From AWTP1-13 sp963775835 (GTDB lineage: Bacteria; Pseudomonadota; Alphaproteobacteria; Rhizobiales; Hyphomicrobiaceae): 64,000 bases of DNA. The stretch covers positions 376,069 to 440,068 of the forward strand of contig CAVZKV010000013.1 of assembly GCA_963775835.1 (NCBI GenBank), given 5' to 3'. Below are positions 45,393-54,953 of this stretch, piece after piece. The notes under the pieces were generated by a model that did no database searches, was not told the DNA's origin, and was given only the letters and a program-made list of their open reading frames with translations. Position 1 is the stretch's first letter, and every line of letters starts with the position of its first letter. The position numbers and the translations under genes were made by a program.

Positions 45393-46691
45393 TCACCCTT
45401 TGAGGATCTGCAGCACCCGCTTCTGGGCGTCGTTGGCTGCGGCCTCGGCGTTGCCGCCCTGTAAGACGGAGACGATCGCGGTGCCGATCGCGGCCCGCAC
45501 CTCCGGAACCTGAACCACGAGCGGGTTCGCACCATTCGGAACCGCCGTGGGGATGCCGTGCTTGATCGCCTCGATCATGTCCGCCGGAACCGATTTGACG
45601 AACACGTTGTCGTTGTAAACGGACTGGCGTGACGGCGGCAGATGCGTCGCTTCGGTCGCGGCTGCAGACATCGCTTTCGACGTGAGGTGCTGGATTACGT
45701 ACCACGCTGCTTCCTTCTTCCTGGAAGATGCGGCAATCGCCGGTCCCCACGAAATGACCGTGCTGTGGCTACCGGACGGGCCGGCGGGAAGGGGAGCCAC
45801 TCCGATCTGATCAACGATCTTTGATTGGTTGGGGTCCTTGAAGTAGGCCAGGAAATTTGTGGCGTCGGTGAACATCGCCGCTCGCCCCTGCTGAAAGAGC
45901 GGATAGGAAGATTTCCACTGCATCCCCACGATGTTAGGTGGCCCCGCCGCGCGCAGGATCTCCCCGTAGAACTTCAATGCGCTGATGAAAGCGGGGCTTC
46001 CGAGTTCAGGCTCGCCCTTCTCGTCGAGCCAGCGGCCGCCGAAAGCGAACAGGAACGGAGCGATGGTGTATACCGCTTGCACGCCGTCGCCCCGCGTGAC
46101 GTAGCCCGCGATCCCGTTCTTTCGATCGTCGAGCGCTTTCGCGGCAGCGAGCATTTCGTCCAACGTCTTCGGAATACGGACTTGCTTCGCCTCCACCATG
46201 CTCTTGTTGAAGAACAGCGTCTGCAACTCTATCGTGATGGGAACACCAACTTGTTCGCCGCCCGCGCTATGGATCTTTAGGATATTCGGAAAGAAATCAG
46301 CATAATCCCAATCCGGCGCGGTCAGGTCGGATTTGATGAATTGATCGAGCGGCTGGTACCACTTTGCGCGCGAAAAGGCGGCAGCGTCCCACGACGGCAG
46401 CGTGAAGAATCCATCGACCGCGCCAGGGTCCGATCGCAGCGTCAGCGGCAGCTTTTGCCGAAACTGATCTTCGTACAGGATTTCCCACGCTACCTTGATC
46501 CCCGTCGCCGCCTCTAGACCCGCGAGCTGCTTCTGAGCCCACTCTGTCCAGGGATGCGTCGACACCATGAAGCGCACCTGGATGTCCTTGTAGCGTTTCC
46601 AATCGAAGTCCGCGGCACGTACCGGCGGCGCAAACGCGGCTGCGCTCGCAATGACCGCGAGGGCGTCACGCCGGCTGTATGTCTTCGACAT
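45393..46691 (-). CDS. Family 1 extracellular solute-binding protein (sugar-type ABC importer)
   Basis: 432 residues with a twin-arginine-like leader (YSRRDALAVIASAAAFAPPV). Family 1 features include FDWKRYKDIQVRFMVSTHPW, ALKFYGEILRAAGPPNIVGM and QQGRAAMFTDATNFLAYFKD. It captures a sugar or polyol in the periplasm for the MalF/MalG-like channel encoded downstream. The operon order is binding protein, then both permeases. The required ATPase must be supplied from elsewhere, as happens when one MsmX-type ATPase serves several importers. Confidence 0.92.
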   Translation of the reverse strand: MSKTYSRRDALAVIASAAAFAPPVRAADFDWKRYKDIQVRFMVSTHPWTEWAQKQLAGLEAATGIKVAWEILYEDQFRQKLPLTLRSDPGAVDGFFTLPSWDAAAFSRAKWYQPLDQFIKSDLTAPDWDYADFFPNILKIHSAGGEQVGVPITIELQTLFFNKSMVEAKQVRIPKTLDEMLAAAKALDDRKNGIAGYVTRGDGVQAVYTIAPFLFAFGGRWLDEKGEPELGSPAFISALKFYGEILRAAGPPNIVGMQWKSSYPLFQQGRAAMFTDATNFLAYFKDPNQSKIVDQIGVAPLPAGPSGSHSTVISWGPAIAASSRKKEAAWYVIQHLTSKAMSAAATEATHLPPSRQSVYNDNVFVKSVPADMIEAIKHGIPTAVPNGANPLVVQVPEVRAAIGTAIVSVLQGGNAEAAANDAQKRVLQILKG

Positions 46692-46769
46692 TCCTGTTCC
46701 TCCCAGTCTCGTTTTACGGACTTAGTGACCATGATGCCGCGTTCACCCGCACTGTCAACCAGAGCCCCG

Positions 46770-46994
46770 TCCGAATTCGAGCGCGACCTGATCCGGGAAC
46801 GCGTGAGGTCGGGGTTAACATCGGCCAAGGCGCGTGGCGTCAAGCTCGGCCGACAATTGGGTCAGCGTCCATCGGACAAGAAGGTCAAAAAGGTTCTGGC
46901 CCTTCACGAAGAAGGCCTATCCTACCGGCTGATCGGCCGCAACGTCGGGCTGTCAAAGAACACGGTCATGGAGATCGTGCGACGTCAGGGCTGA
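46770..46994 (+). pseudogene. Resolvase/serine recombinase C-terminal fragment
   Basis: About 74 codons reading FERDLIRERVRSGLTSAKAR, then GVKLGRQLGQRPSDKKVKKV and EEGLSYRLIGRNVGLSKNTV, the end of a Tn3-type resolvase with its DNA-binding HTH. The catalytic N-terminal domain is absent; the frame upstream is antisense to the substrate-binding gene. It is a remnant of a lost mobile element. Confidence 0.72.
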
Positions 46995-47199
46995 CAACCT
47001 CGAAAAATAGGCCAAACGCGGCTGTGCCGGACAAGAGGGCGGCGCTGCCCCTGCGGGTTGGGCCTTTGCGAGCACCAGATCTCGCGCATGAAGGGCGTTA
47101 TCTTGAAGATATGATCGGGGTCAGATCCCATTACATTCCAGAGGCACCAGTAGTAGATGGTCACGGCGTGCGTCCGCAATTCCCTGACCAGCGTTTGCC

Positions 47200-47660
47200 C
47201 GGCAGCGGTGGCCAGCGGATTGGCCATCGGGCTGGCACATTCCTCGACGGCGTTCCCGAGGGCGTGGTGCTAGGGTTGAGCGTGCTGCACCAGGGCGCGC
47301 CGAGCTTAGGGACGGTCGCGGCGTTCTTCCTGGCGAACATCCCGGAAGCCCTATCGAGCAGCGCCGGAATGCGCCGAGCAGAATGGTCCTCGCGCTACGT
47401 GTTGACCTCTGGATTGGAATCGCCTTGATGATCGGCTTCGCTACGCGGTTATTGGGCCTGTGCTCCAGGCACCAGGCCGCCGGTCCGGGGAACGGTTGAG
47501 GCGTTCGCAGCGGCGTGATCCTGGCTCTGGTTTCGGAAACGATGATCCCAGAGGTGTTCCACGGCTCGCCGCAGTTCAACGGCCTGCTGCGGGTCGTTGG
47601 TTTTGTGGCCTTACTGAAGTCACTGCCGAACGACTCGGTCATGCCCAGCACGCCACGCGG
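47200..47660 (+). pseudogene. ZIP-family metal transporter remnant
   Basis: Three pieces in different frames follow the ZIP family in order. They are GTFLDGVPEGVVLGLSVLHQ and FFLANIPEALSSSAGMRR (near 47240-47380), IGIALMIGFATRLLGL (near 47415-47465), and GVILALVSETMIPEVFHGSP followed by GLLRVVGFVAL (47510-47610). At least two frameshifts separate them and the 5' end is missing. ZIP proteins import divalent metals across the inner membrane. It ends next to the acetolactate-synthase-like gene. Confidence 0.65.
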
Positions 47661-47689
47661 CTTTCCCCTGGTAAAGGCTTTGGCGCCGC

Positions 47690-49348
47690 TCAATTGTTCT
47701 TGGCGACCTTGGCTTTCAGCTCATCGACCAGGACGCGCTTGTTTTCCGAATAGTCAATCGGCGCCACAACCAGGTGAACCCCACCCGCTTTAAATGCGGC
47801 ATCGAGGATGGGTCCTAGATCATCGGTTGCGCCAACCCGCGCACCTTTAGCGCCGTAGGCTTCGGCATACTTGACGAAATCTGGGTTCTCGAAGGAAAGC
47901 GCGAAATCGCCGAAGCCCATCGATTCCTGTTTCCAGCGGATCATGCCATAGCCACGATCCTCGATTATGAGCACAACGAGGTTCAATCCAAGCCGGATGG
48001 CGGTCTCCAGATCCTGAGAATTCATCATGAACCCGCCATCGCCGCAGATGGCCATGACGCGCCGATCTGGGTAAAGAAGTGCCGCCATCATGGCCGAAGC
48101 CAGGCCGGCGCCCATCGTCGCCAGCGCGTTGTCGAGCAGGATCGTGTTGGCGATATGGGTGCGATAGTTGCGGGCGAACCAGATCTTGTACATGCCATTG
48201 TCCAGGCAAATGATGCCGTCATCGGGCATCACCTTCCTGACATCGGCGACCAGACGTTGGGGCGCCAACGGGTACCGCGGATCGTCAGCCCCCTCAGCGA
48301 CATGCTCGAGGATCTTCGCCCGTATCTTCTGGAAATAAATCGGGTCGTGCGCAAGTTTCCCATCCAACTCACTGGCCAGCCGGGTCATGCTGTCGGCAAT
48401 GTCGCCAATCACCTCGGCTTGCGGAAAATAGATTTGGTCAATGTCAGCCGCGTTGAAATCAACATGTACCACCTGTGGTCTTCCCGCGCGCATGAGGAAG
48501 GGTGGCTTCTCCGCGGTGTCGTGGCCGACCGCGACGATCAGATCCGCGCGTTCGATCGCCAGATGGACGTAGTCGCCTTCCGAAAGCGCCGCTGTGCCCA
48601 CAAATAGGTCGGAATTGCCGTCGACCGCGCCTTTTCCCATCTGCGTATTAAAAAAAGGAAGCTTTAGGCGGCGCATTGCCGCCGATAGCGCGGGCGCAAG
48701 CCCCGGTCGGTTTGCGCCGCCGCCAATCATGATTAAGGGATGCCGCGCGGCCGCGATCGCAGCCGCCGCGCGTGCGATCGCCTCCTGAGCTGCGACAGGA
48801 CGAAAGGCGGCGCTGACTGGGACAACCACGGACTCTGTCAATTGCGCCGCGATATCTTCCGGCAGTTCGAGATGAACGGGCCCCGGCCGCTCCGCCTCGG
48901 CCACGCGAAAGGCATCGCGGACGAGCGTCGGGATGTTGCCGGCATCTATGACTTGTTTCGCGGATTTCGTGAGTGGCCGCATCATCGAGACCGTGTCGAT
49001 AATCTGGAATTGCGCTTGCCGGCTCTGGAGGACCGGCTTCTGACCGGTAATCATCAGCATTGGCATGCCACCAAGGGAGGCATGGGCCGCCGCAGTCACG
49101 AGGTTGGTCGCGCCGGGCCCGAGCGTGCTGAGGCAAACCCCCGGTTTCCCCGTAAGCCTCCCATAGGTCGCCGCCATAAAACCGGCGACCTGCTCATGGC
49201 GGGTCACCACAACCTTGATGCGCGACGTTCGGAGGGATTCGAGCATGTCGAGGTTCTCCTCCCCCGGCACGCCAAAGACATACTCGACCCCCTCATTCTC
49301 GAGGGCGCGGACGAGAATATCGGAACCTTTGATTGCATGACTTTTCAT
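47690..49348 (-). CDS. Acetolactate-synthase-like thiamine-diphosphate enzyme
   Basis: 552 residues with the three-domain ThDP layout. The N-terminal PYR domain has EYVFGVPGEENLDMLESL and the catalytic Glu in VTRHEQVAGFMA. The middle domain follows. The C-terminal PP domain has AICGDGGFMMNSQDLETA and NLVVLIIEDRGYG (GDG...N Mg-ThDP motif). It would decarboxylate pyruvate or another 2-keto acid. The lack of an IlvN regulatory subunit nearby suggests a catabolic role or another 2-keto-acid decarboxylase. I chose ATG 49348, nine bases after GAGG; an ATG three codons upstream has no spacing. Confidence 0.9.
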   Translation of the reverse strand: MKSHAIKGSDILVRALENEGVEYVFGVPGEENLDMLESLRTSRIKVVVTRHEQVAGFMAATYGRLTGKPGVCLSTLGPGATNLVTAAAHASLGGMPMLMITGQKPVLQSRQAQFQIIDTVSMMRPLTKSAKQVIDAGNIPTLVRDAFRVAEAERPGPVHLELPEDIAAQLTESVVVPVSAAFRPVAAQEAIARAAAAIAAARHPLIMIGGGANRPGLAPALSAAMRRLKLPFFNTQMGKGAVDGNSDLFVGTAALSEGDYVHLAIERADLIVAVGHDTAEKPPFLMRAGRPQVVHVDFNAADIDQIYFPQAEVIGDIADSMTRLASELDGKLAHDPIYFQKIRAKILEHVAEGADDPRYPLAPQRLVADVRKVMPDDGIICLDNGMYKIWFARNYRTHIANTILLDNALATMGAGLASAMMAALLYPDRRVMAICGDGGFMMNSQDLETAIRLGLNLVVLIIEDRGYGMIRWKQESMGFGDFALSFENPDFVKYAEAYGAKGARVGATDDLGPILDAAFKAGGVHLVVAPIDYSENKRVLVDELKAKVAKNN

Positions 49349-49900
49349 CGAAGGCATCCTCAGGTGTTGGATGGGCGCCTCAAACCATTACATCATCGGT
49401 TTGCCCCGAACTCGTCGACTTACGCTGATTCGACCGCTCCAGAGCCCGGCGAAGCCCCTCGACGACATCAGGCGGACTGACATCGCGTGATTGAAACCGG
49501 TACTGCGCTGCCGCGGCGCTCAGCTTGGGCGGCGCGCCGCGACACACATCGATCTCACCACCATGAGCAGGGCGTAGGCCAATCGGCTGCCTCTCCTGCC
49601 TGCGTAGCTCGGCGCTCTCATGGCCGGCCGTCGCAGCGGACAGAGACATCGCCCAATGGCGATGATCAAGCCAATCCCTGTCACCAGCCTTCCTCGCGCG
49701 CGGCCCAGGCCAGACAACGATTGGCGCAATGCTCAGGTGTGTCCGTCATCGATTTTGCGGGTTGCTGCCCATTTCCCGCTCTGCGGTCCAGACCTAGCTT
49801 GCGATTGGAGAATTGGACGTCGCTTCAACGCCGCGCCGGTGCGTATCACGTATCACAATCATAAAGGTTAAATCGCCCGAAACGAAACGTCGGCACGAGA
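49349..49900. other. Intergenic region, no gene recognised
   Basis: About 550 bases upstream of the acetolactate-synthase-like gene. No frame resembles a known family; any promoter for that gene lies here. Confidence 0.35.
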
Positions 49901-50069
49901 GCCAAAGCGCGCGGCCCACGGTATCGATGTTGACGAGCAAGGCAACGGCACGGTGACCGAGCAGCGGTTGTACCAGCTGATCCGACAGCCACAGCCCATC
50001 GCCGATCGCCAAATCGAGATCGAGTTCCTGGACCCCGGCGCGGAGGCGTACGCGTTCACGTTCGGTTGA
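49901..50069 (+). pseudogene. C-terminal fragment of a thiol-disulfide (DipZ/TlpA-like) protein
   Basis: The plus strand reads AHGIDVDEQGNGTVTEQRLY, then QLIRQPQPIADRQIEIEFLD and PGAEAYAFTFG before a stop at 50067-50069. This matches the C-terminal segment of periplasmic thioredoxin-like/DipZ-type proteins as I recall it. The thioredoxin domain and start are missing. It lies just upstream of the cytochrome P460 gene. Confidence 0.5.
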
Positions 50070-50167
50070 CCCGCCGCGGAAGGCTGGCCGGCGTTGCCGT
50101 GCATCTGTCCTGCCAGTCTTGCGACGGCAACGAAGAGCGAGATGCCTGCCTATAAAAAGGGCCGTGC

Positions 50168-50692
50168 ATGAAACAGATCCCACTTCTCGTGACCGCAACC
50201 GTCGCGGCTCTAAGCGTTGGTGGTGTTGTGACCTTTTCGGCGCGCGGCGCTGTTGACGAAAGCACCCCGATCTTCGGAATAAAGATTCCTCCTGGGTACC
50301 GCGACTGGAGGCTGATCTCCGTGGCCCACGAGGAAGGCAACCTCAACGATCTGCGCGCCATTCTGGGCAACGACGTAGCGATCAAGGCCGCTCGGGAAGG
50401 GACGCTTCCCTATCCGGACGGCACCATCATTGCCCGCCTCGCCTGGAGCTACGACCCGCTGGAGGAGAGCGAGAAGGCCTTTGGCCGTCACCAATCCTTC
50501 GTGGCCGGGCCAGCCAAGAACGGGGTCCAGTTCATGGTCAAGGACTCCACGAAATACGCCTCGACCGGCGGCTGGGGATTTGCTCACTTCGACGACGGCA
50601 AACCCGCTAGCGAGGCCGTGCACAACGCCTGCTTCGCCTGCCACGCAACGGTCAAGGAGCGCGATTTTGTCTTCAATCGCTATGCGCCTTGA
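50168..50692 (+). CDS. Cytochrome P460-family haem protein
   Basis: 174 residues with a signal peptide (LLVTATVAALSVGGVVTFSA). The c-type haem motif CFACH is near residue 158, in VHNACFACHATVKERDFVFN, and the fold segments PPGYRDWRLISVAHEEGNLN and GWGFAHFDDGKP are typical of P460. Family members oxidise hydroxylamine or NO in the periplasm; not all are catalytic. The P460 cross-linking Lys cannot be assigned with confidence. It heads a compact run of redox genes including the VOC protein and MsrB-MsrA. Confidence 0.88.
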   Translation: MKQIPLLVTATVAALSVGGVVTFSARGAVDESTPIFGIKIPPGYRDWRLISVAHEEGNLNDLRAILGNDVAIKAAREGTLPYPDGTIIARLAWSYDPLEESEKAFGRHQSFVAGPAKNGVQFMVKDSTKYASTGGWGFAHFDDGKPASEAVHNACFACHATVKERDFVFNRYAP

Positions 50693-50797
50693 TAAATGGA
50701 GCGGGAGCCGTGACGCAGGCGCGGCACGAGGCAGGTGCAAGCCTCCACGCCTGGAATGTGAGTGGCAATTTGGAGAACTGAACATGAGGAGCCGGAT

Positions 50798-51454
50798 ATG
50801 AGCACCACGCACGCGCGAAGCGAAGCTGCAGGCGAGAGCTTGAGAGCGCGGGCGCTCGACATGAAGCTCGAGGTCGTCGTCATCCCTGTTTCGGACGTCG
50901 AGCGCGCCAAGCGCTTTTACAGCGACCTGGATTGGAGGCTCGACGCCGACTTCGTCGTCGGTGATGCGTTTCGGGGCGTACAGTTCACGCCGCCAGGCTC
51001 GTCGTGCTCGATCCACTTCGGCACAGGAATCACATCGGCCAAGCCAGGATCTGCAGGCGGACTTTATCTCGTCGTGTCCGATGTCGAGGTAGCGCGCGCC
51101 GATCTCGTCGCTCGCGGTGTCGACGTGAGCGAAGTGTTCCACCGTGCCGGCCCGGGAACGCCGCCCCTCAGCGGCCGAGACCCGGAGCGGCGCAGTTACG
51201 CCTCGTTCGCCACGTTCAGCGATCCGGACGGCAACGAGTGGCTGTTGCAGGAGGTCACCGCTCGATTGCCAGGACGAGTGGACGCGGATCATACGGCATT
51301 CACCTCGTCAACCGAACTCGCCGCCGCGCTCCGCCGTACGGAGGCTGCGCACGGCGAGCACGAGAAGCGGACCGGCCAACGAGATGCCGACTGGCCTGAT
51401 TGGTACGCCGAGTACATCGTCCGGGAGCAGGCCGGCAAGCCGCTGCCGTCATGA
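50798..51454 (+). CDS. VOC-family glyoxalase-like protein
   Basis: 218 residues. The VOC module spans residues 20-145: LEVVVIPVSDVERAKRFYSD, FRGVQFTPPGSSCSIHFGTG, GLYLVVSDVEVARADLVARG and FATFSDPDGNEWLLQEV. The last 65 residues (AALRRTEAAHGEHEKRTGQR, then WPDWYAEYIVREQAGKPLP) form an extra helical tail seen in some members. ATG 50798 has AGGAG upstream. The msrB gene follows by about 50 bases. Confidence 0.85.
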   Translation: MSTTHARSEAAGESLRARALDMKLEVVVIPVSDVERAKRFYSDLDWRLDADFVVGDAFRGVQFTPPGSSCSIHFGTGITSAKPGSAGGLYLVVSDVEVARADLVARGVDVSEVFHRAGPGTPPLSGRDPERRSYASFATFSDPDGNEWLLQEVTARLPGRVDADHTAFTSSTELAAALRRTEAAHGEHEKRTGQRDADWPDWYAEYIVREQAGKPLPS

Positions 51455-51507
51455 GCAGCGGCGACGACGCCATCGTCATAGGCCGACCGTCGCAAAGGAG
51501 AAAGACA

Positions 51508-51957
51508 ATGAGCGGCTACAACAAGAATGCCGACGCTATCGCGAAACTCACGCTCGAGCAGTATCGCGTAACCCAGCAAAGCGGCACGGAGCGCCCTGGC
51601 ACCGGTGAATATCTCGACAACAAGGAGCCCGGCATCTACGTCGATATTGTCTCGGGCGAGCCGCTGTTTGCTTCGTCCGACAAATATGAATCAGGCTGCG
51701 GTTGGCCGAGCTTCACGAAGCCAATCGAGCCGGCCAACGTCAAGGAACTGCGCGACACTTCGCACGGCATGATCCGCACGGAGGTCAGATCGATCCACGG
51801 CGACAGCCATCTCGGCCATCTGTTCCCCGATGGCCCAAAGGATCGTGGCGGCGTGCGTTACTGCATCAACTCCGCCTCGCTACGCTTCATTCATCGCGAC
51901 GACATGGAAGCGGAGGGCTACGGGGCTTATCTCGATCAGGTGGAGGATAGGGGATGA
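51508..51957 (+). CDS. msrB: Peptide-methionine (R)-S-oxide reductase MsrB
   Basis: 149 residues, cytoplasmic MsrB. Signatures are YESGCGWPSFTKPI, RSIHGDSHLGHLFPDGP and the catalytic Cys in GGVRYCINSASLRF near residue 122. The zinc-binding CxxC pairs of many MsrB proteins are absent. It reduces methionine-R-sulfoxide in proteins. ATG 51508 follows AAAGGAGAAAGACA. Its stop overlaps msrA's ATG (ATGA), so the two are translated together. Confidence 0.93.
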   Translation: MSGYNKNADAIAKLTLEQYRVTQQSGTERPGTGEYLDNKEPGIYVDIVSGEPLFASSDKYESGCGWPSFTKPIEPANVKELRDTSHGMIRTEVRSIHGDSHLGHLFPDGPKDRGGVRYCINSASLRFIHRDDMEAEGYGAYLDQVEDRG

Positions 51958-52478
51958 CACAGGAACGCGCAGTGCTTGCTGGCGGCTGCTTCTGGGGAAT
52001 GCAGGATCTCATTCGCCGCCATGATGGTGTGATTTCGACGCACGTCGGCTACACCGGCGGCGACGTGCCGAACGCGACCTATCGCAACCACGGCACACAT
52101 GCCGAAGCGATCGAAATTGTCTTCGACCCCGCGAAGATAAGCTACCGCAGGCTGTTGGAATTCTTTTTCCAAATTCACGATCCAACCACGAGAAACCGCC
52201 AGGGCAATGACATCGGGACAAGCTATCGATCGGCGATCTTCTACACGAGCGAGGAACAGAAGTCCGTTGCTGAGGATACGATCGCAGACGTCGATGCCTC
52301 GGGTCTTTGGCCTGGACGGGTCGTAACCGAGATCGCGCCCGCCGGCGATTTCTGGGAAGCCGAACCCGATCACCAAGATTATTTGGAGCGCTACCCCGCT
52401 GGTTACACCTGTCACTTCATCCGCCCGGACTGGAAGCTTCCCGCACGGGCTAAGGAGTTGCGGAGAGCCAGTCCATAG
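51954..52478 (+). CDS. msrA: Peptide-methionine (S)-S-oxide reductase MsrA
   Basis: 174 residues. The catalytic Cys is in LAGGCFWGMQDLI at residue 12, followed by VGYTGGDVPNATYRNHGTHA and EFFFQIHDPTTRNRQGND, all standard for MsrA. It reduces the S-epimer of methionine sulfoxide, complementing MsrB. It starts four bases inside msrB. The 3' end overlaps the convergent ZIP fragment. Confidence 0.94.
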   Translation: MTQERAVLAGGCFWGMQDLIRRHDGVISTHVGYTGGDVPNATYRNHGTHAEAIEIVFDPAKISYRRLLEFFFQIHDPTTRNRQGNDIGTSYRSAIFYTSEEQKSVAEDTIADVDASGLWPGRVVTEIAPAGDFWEAEPDHQDYLERYPAGYTCHFIRPDWKLPARAKELRRASP

Positions 52479-52810
52479 AACTGGCCACTCTGGCGAGTTC
52501 GCCGAAAAGGATGAGGGCTGCGAAGCCCGCAGCGGCGAGAAGGCCGGAATAGCGGGATCCATTGTGGAATGCCTCAGGGATCATGGTTTCCGCCGCCATC
52601 GAGATGAACGCCCCGGCTCCGTATGCCTTGAGGATTGCCGTCGCGTGAGGGACAAGGTCACTCAGGAAGTAGAAGGCAAGAGCCGCCGCAGTACCAAGCG
52701 CTATACCGCTCCATAAGCTCAGCACGTAAGTCGATGAGCGCGACGCGAGGCGCATCCCGGTTGTCCGGAAAGTGCCTCCGGCAGGTTCGAGAGCGCGAGC
52801 ACCGCGTCAC
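52450..52810 (-). pseudogene. ZIP-family transporter C-terminal fragment
   Basis: Minus-strand frames match the last part of a ZIP transporter: VLALSNLPEALSG (52765-52810), then after a frame change MRLASRSSTYVLSLWSGIAL, GAFISMAAETMIPEAFHNGS and YSGLLAAAGFAALILFGELA to 52450. The 5' half is missing, replaced by the divergent NmrA-like gene. This is the second ZIP remnant in the window. Confidence 0.68.
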
Positions 52811-52847
52811 CAGTTCGTCTTTTGAACGTAAACCCAAGGTCAGCGAC

Positions 52848-53786
52848 ATGACGACGAAACATAAACACGACAACCCGATCCTCGTGACCGGAGCAGCCGG
52901 CGCTGTGGGCGGCATCGGCCGCAACCTCACCGAATTTCTGCTCGCAAGGGGGCACAAGGTGCGCGCCTTGGTTCGGCGTGAGGACGAGCGCGCCGAAGCC
53001 CTACGGCGGCTCGGCGCAGAGGTCGTAGAGGGCGACCTGACGGACCTCGCCTCGATGCACCGCGCCATCGAAGGTTGCGGGCGCATCTATTTCGGAATGT
53101 CTGTCTCGGCGGCTTACCTGGAAGCCACGATCAATACCGCCGCGGTGGCGCGCCACCACGGCGTCGAGGCTTTCGTGAACATGTCGCAAATGACGGTCAC
53201 GCAGATGAGCATCAGCGAGACCACCGACAGCCCGCAGCACAAGCTGCACTGGCTGGCGGAGCAGGCTCTGTCCTGGTCGGGACTGCCGGTCGTCACGGTG
53301 CGGCCGACAGTCTTCCTCGAGGGCTTCTTTCTTCAACTCGCCGCCGCCGGCGTGCGGGCCTCCGACGAATTGGCGCTGCCGATGGGCGGCGGCAAGACCT
53401 CGCCGATCTCGGCGGTCGACGTGGCACGTGCGGTAGCAGCGATCCTCGATGACCCCGCACCGCATATCGGACAAATCTACGATCTGACGGGGCCGGAATC
53501 GGCCGATCTGGACCACTATGCGCGCGTCTTCTCCGAGGCGCTCGGCAGGCCCATCCGATATCGCGACGTCCCACTCCCGGCGTGGAGCGAAAGCCTTCGG
53601 CAGGCGAGGCTTCCTGAGCACCTCGTCAGCCATCTCTCGGCCATGGCCGAGTTGAACAGGCAGGGGCGTTACGACCGCATGACGGACACCATGTGCAAGC
53701 TCACCGGCGAAGCACCGACGAACATGCGCGACTTCGTGAAGCTCCATGCCGCTGCGTTCAAGCAGCGTGGACCGGCGCATTCCTGA
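52848..53786 (+). CDS. NmrA-like NAD(P)-binding protein (atypical SDR)
   Basis: 312 residues. The Rossmann fold starts PILVTGAAGAVGGIGRNLTE at residues 9-28, and HKVRALVRREDERAEALRRL contains the basic residues that favour NADP. EVVEGDLTDLASMHRAIEGC is typical of NmrA-like SDRs; the classical Tyr-Lys catalytic pair is not obvious. Such proteins act as redox sensors or reductases. ATG 52848 is the first start preceding the Rossmann strand. Confidence 0.88.
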   Translation: MTTKHKHDNPILVTGAAGAVGGIGRNLTEFLLARGHKVRALVRREDERAEALRRLGAEVVEGDLTDLASMHRAIEGCGRIYFGMSVSAAYLEATINTAAVARHHGVEAFVNMSQMTVTQMSISETTDSPQHKLHWLAEQALSWSGLPVVTVRPTVFLEGFFLQLAAAGVRASDELALPMGGGKTSPISAVDVARAVAAILDDPAPHIGQIYDLTGPESADLDHYARVFSEALGRPIRYRDVPLPAWSESLRQARLPEHLVSHLSAMAELNRQGRYDRMTDTMCKLTGEAPTNMRDFVKLHAAAFKQRGPAHS

Positions 53787-54004
53787 GGCGCTCAGCACAT
53801 CCCGGGAGCGGAATCTGACCGTTGAGGCGCCCGCGCCGAGGCACGAAGCCGACTAGTGAGGCGTCGCAGAGAATCGGTCGCCTTAGGAGGGTATATGAGA
53901 CCGGCTCCGAGCGGGGGATAGTAACAGCTTGGGCTACGCAGCCGAGTCAATGAAGCATCCTTCGCGAGCGTTGAGCTGGAACGGATCGGCCCCTGTCTGG
54001 AGTC

Positions 54005-54347
54005 ATGATCATTCAAGACGAGTTGCTTCCGATCGAACGCGGCTTTTGGACAAGTGGCGCCGACCTGGACAACGAGTGCGTGATCGGGTTCATCGAGATA
54101 GCGGGCAAGTTCAGGAGGGACGAGATCGCCCGCATGATCACCGACACGCAGCGCTGGAACGATATCAATCTCGATGTGAAAGGGTGTCTGGAACCGGCCC
54201 CCGACTTTGCCATCCTGACTTATGCCGTAAATGCAACGCGCAAGAACAAAGATCCCTACGCAGCTGTGGTCGGCCAAACGGTCCTGCCAAAGCAAATGGC
54301 GTCTTGGGCGCGGCGTCGCCGCGGGGACCCGGTGAGATCGATGACGA
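54005..54347 (+). pseudogene. SnoaL/DUF4440-like protein, 3' end disrupted
   Basis: The frame starts MIIQDELLPIERGFWTSGAD at ATG 54005 and follows the DUF4440 pattern through GFIEIAGKFRRDEIARMITD and EPAPDFAILTYAVNATRKNK. After about residue 90 (VVGQTVLPKQM) the expected final strands are missing. The frame continues to 54526 only by running antisense through the hydrolase fragment. It is a truncated gene. Confidence 0.6.
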
Positions 54348-54656
54348 TTAGGTCGCGTAGTTCTCGACCTCGAGCACGGCCTCCGCGATGGCGTTCGGGG
54401 TTTCCTGCGGCAGGTTGTGCCCAATGCCGCCCGTTAGGGTTCGGTGGGAGTATTTGCCCGAGAATTTTTTGGCGTAGGCACTGGGCTCCGGGTGCGGTGC
54501 GCCGTTGGCATCACCCTCGAGCGTGATGGTAGGCACCCCGATCACGGGAAATTCGGCAAGGCGCTTTTCCAAATCGTCGAATTTCGGCTCGCCTTCGGCT
54601 TGCCGATGGGTGGTCGTCGTCGGCACCACATTTAGGAGCGCCGAGAAGGTCGGCAA
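54348..54656 (-). pseudogene. Alpha/beta hydrolase C-terminal fragment
   Basis: Reads FDDLEKRLAEFPVIGVPTIT, LEGDANGAPHPEPSAYAKKF, GKYSHRTLTGGIGHNLPQET and PNAIAEAVLEVENYAT. This is the end of an alpha/beta hydrolase with the catalytic Asp region (EGDANG) and the catalytic His (GIGHNLP). The nucleophile elbow and N-terminus are missing. A start codon at 54656 exists, but the first 20 residues look non-native. Confidence 0.65.
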
Positions 54657-54953
54657 GGGGTCAGGTGCGGGAATTCACGCCGCTCGAGAGCATGTTGGCT
54701 CATCGTCGGTAAGCAGTCTCTGAAGGGCGCCAGTAGCTTCCTCGCGTAGCAGGACGCATCGTTCAGCCTAACGGGCGACCGCCATCGCGAACGCCAAGGT
54801 CGTGAAAAGTAGCCTTATCAGGACCTACGTATAGCGGCCCGCCCAACGGGCTTGGCCAAGTCATCACGCGCCTAGGACCCTCAGAAATCGAAAGTCGACG
54901 CGTGCGCGGCTGGTGCGCGATCAAGGATGGCGCCGTCGATGCGATGCTGGCCG

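Noticed and set aside
49868..50104. Minus-strand frame of 78 residues
   Set aside because: The plus strand of the same stretch encodes a recognisable C-terminus of a thiol-disulfide-type protein.
52635..52847. N-terminal extension of the NmrA-like gene
   Set aside because: The extension is antisense to a ZIP fragment and the Rossmann strand starts right after ATG 52848.
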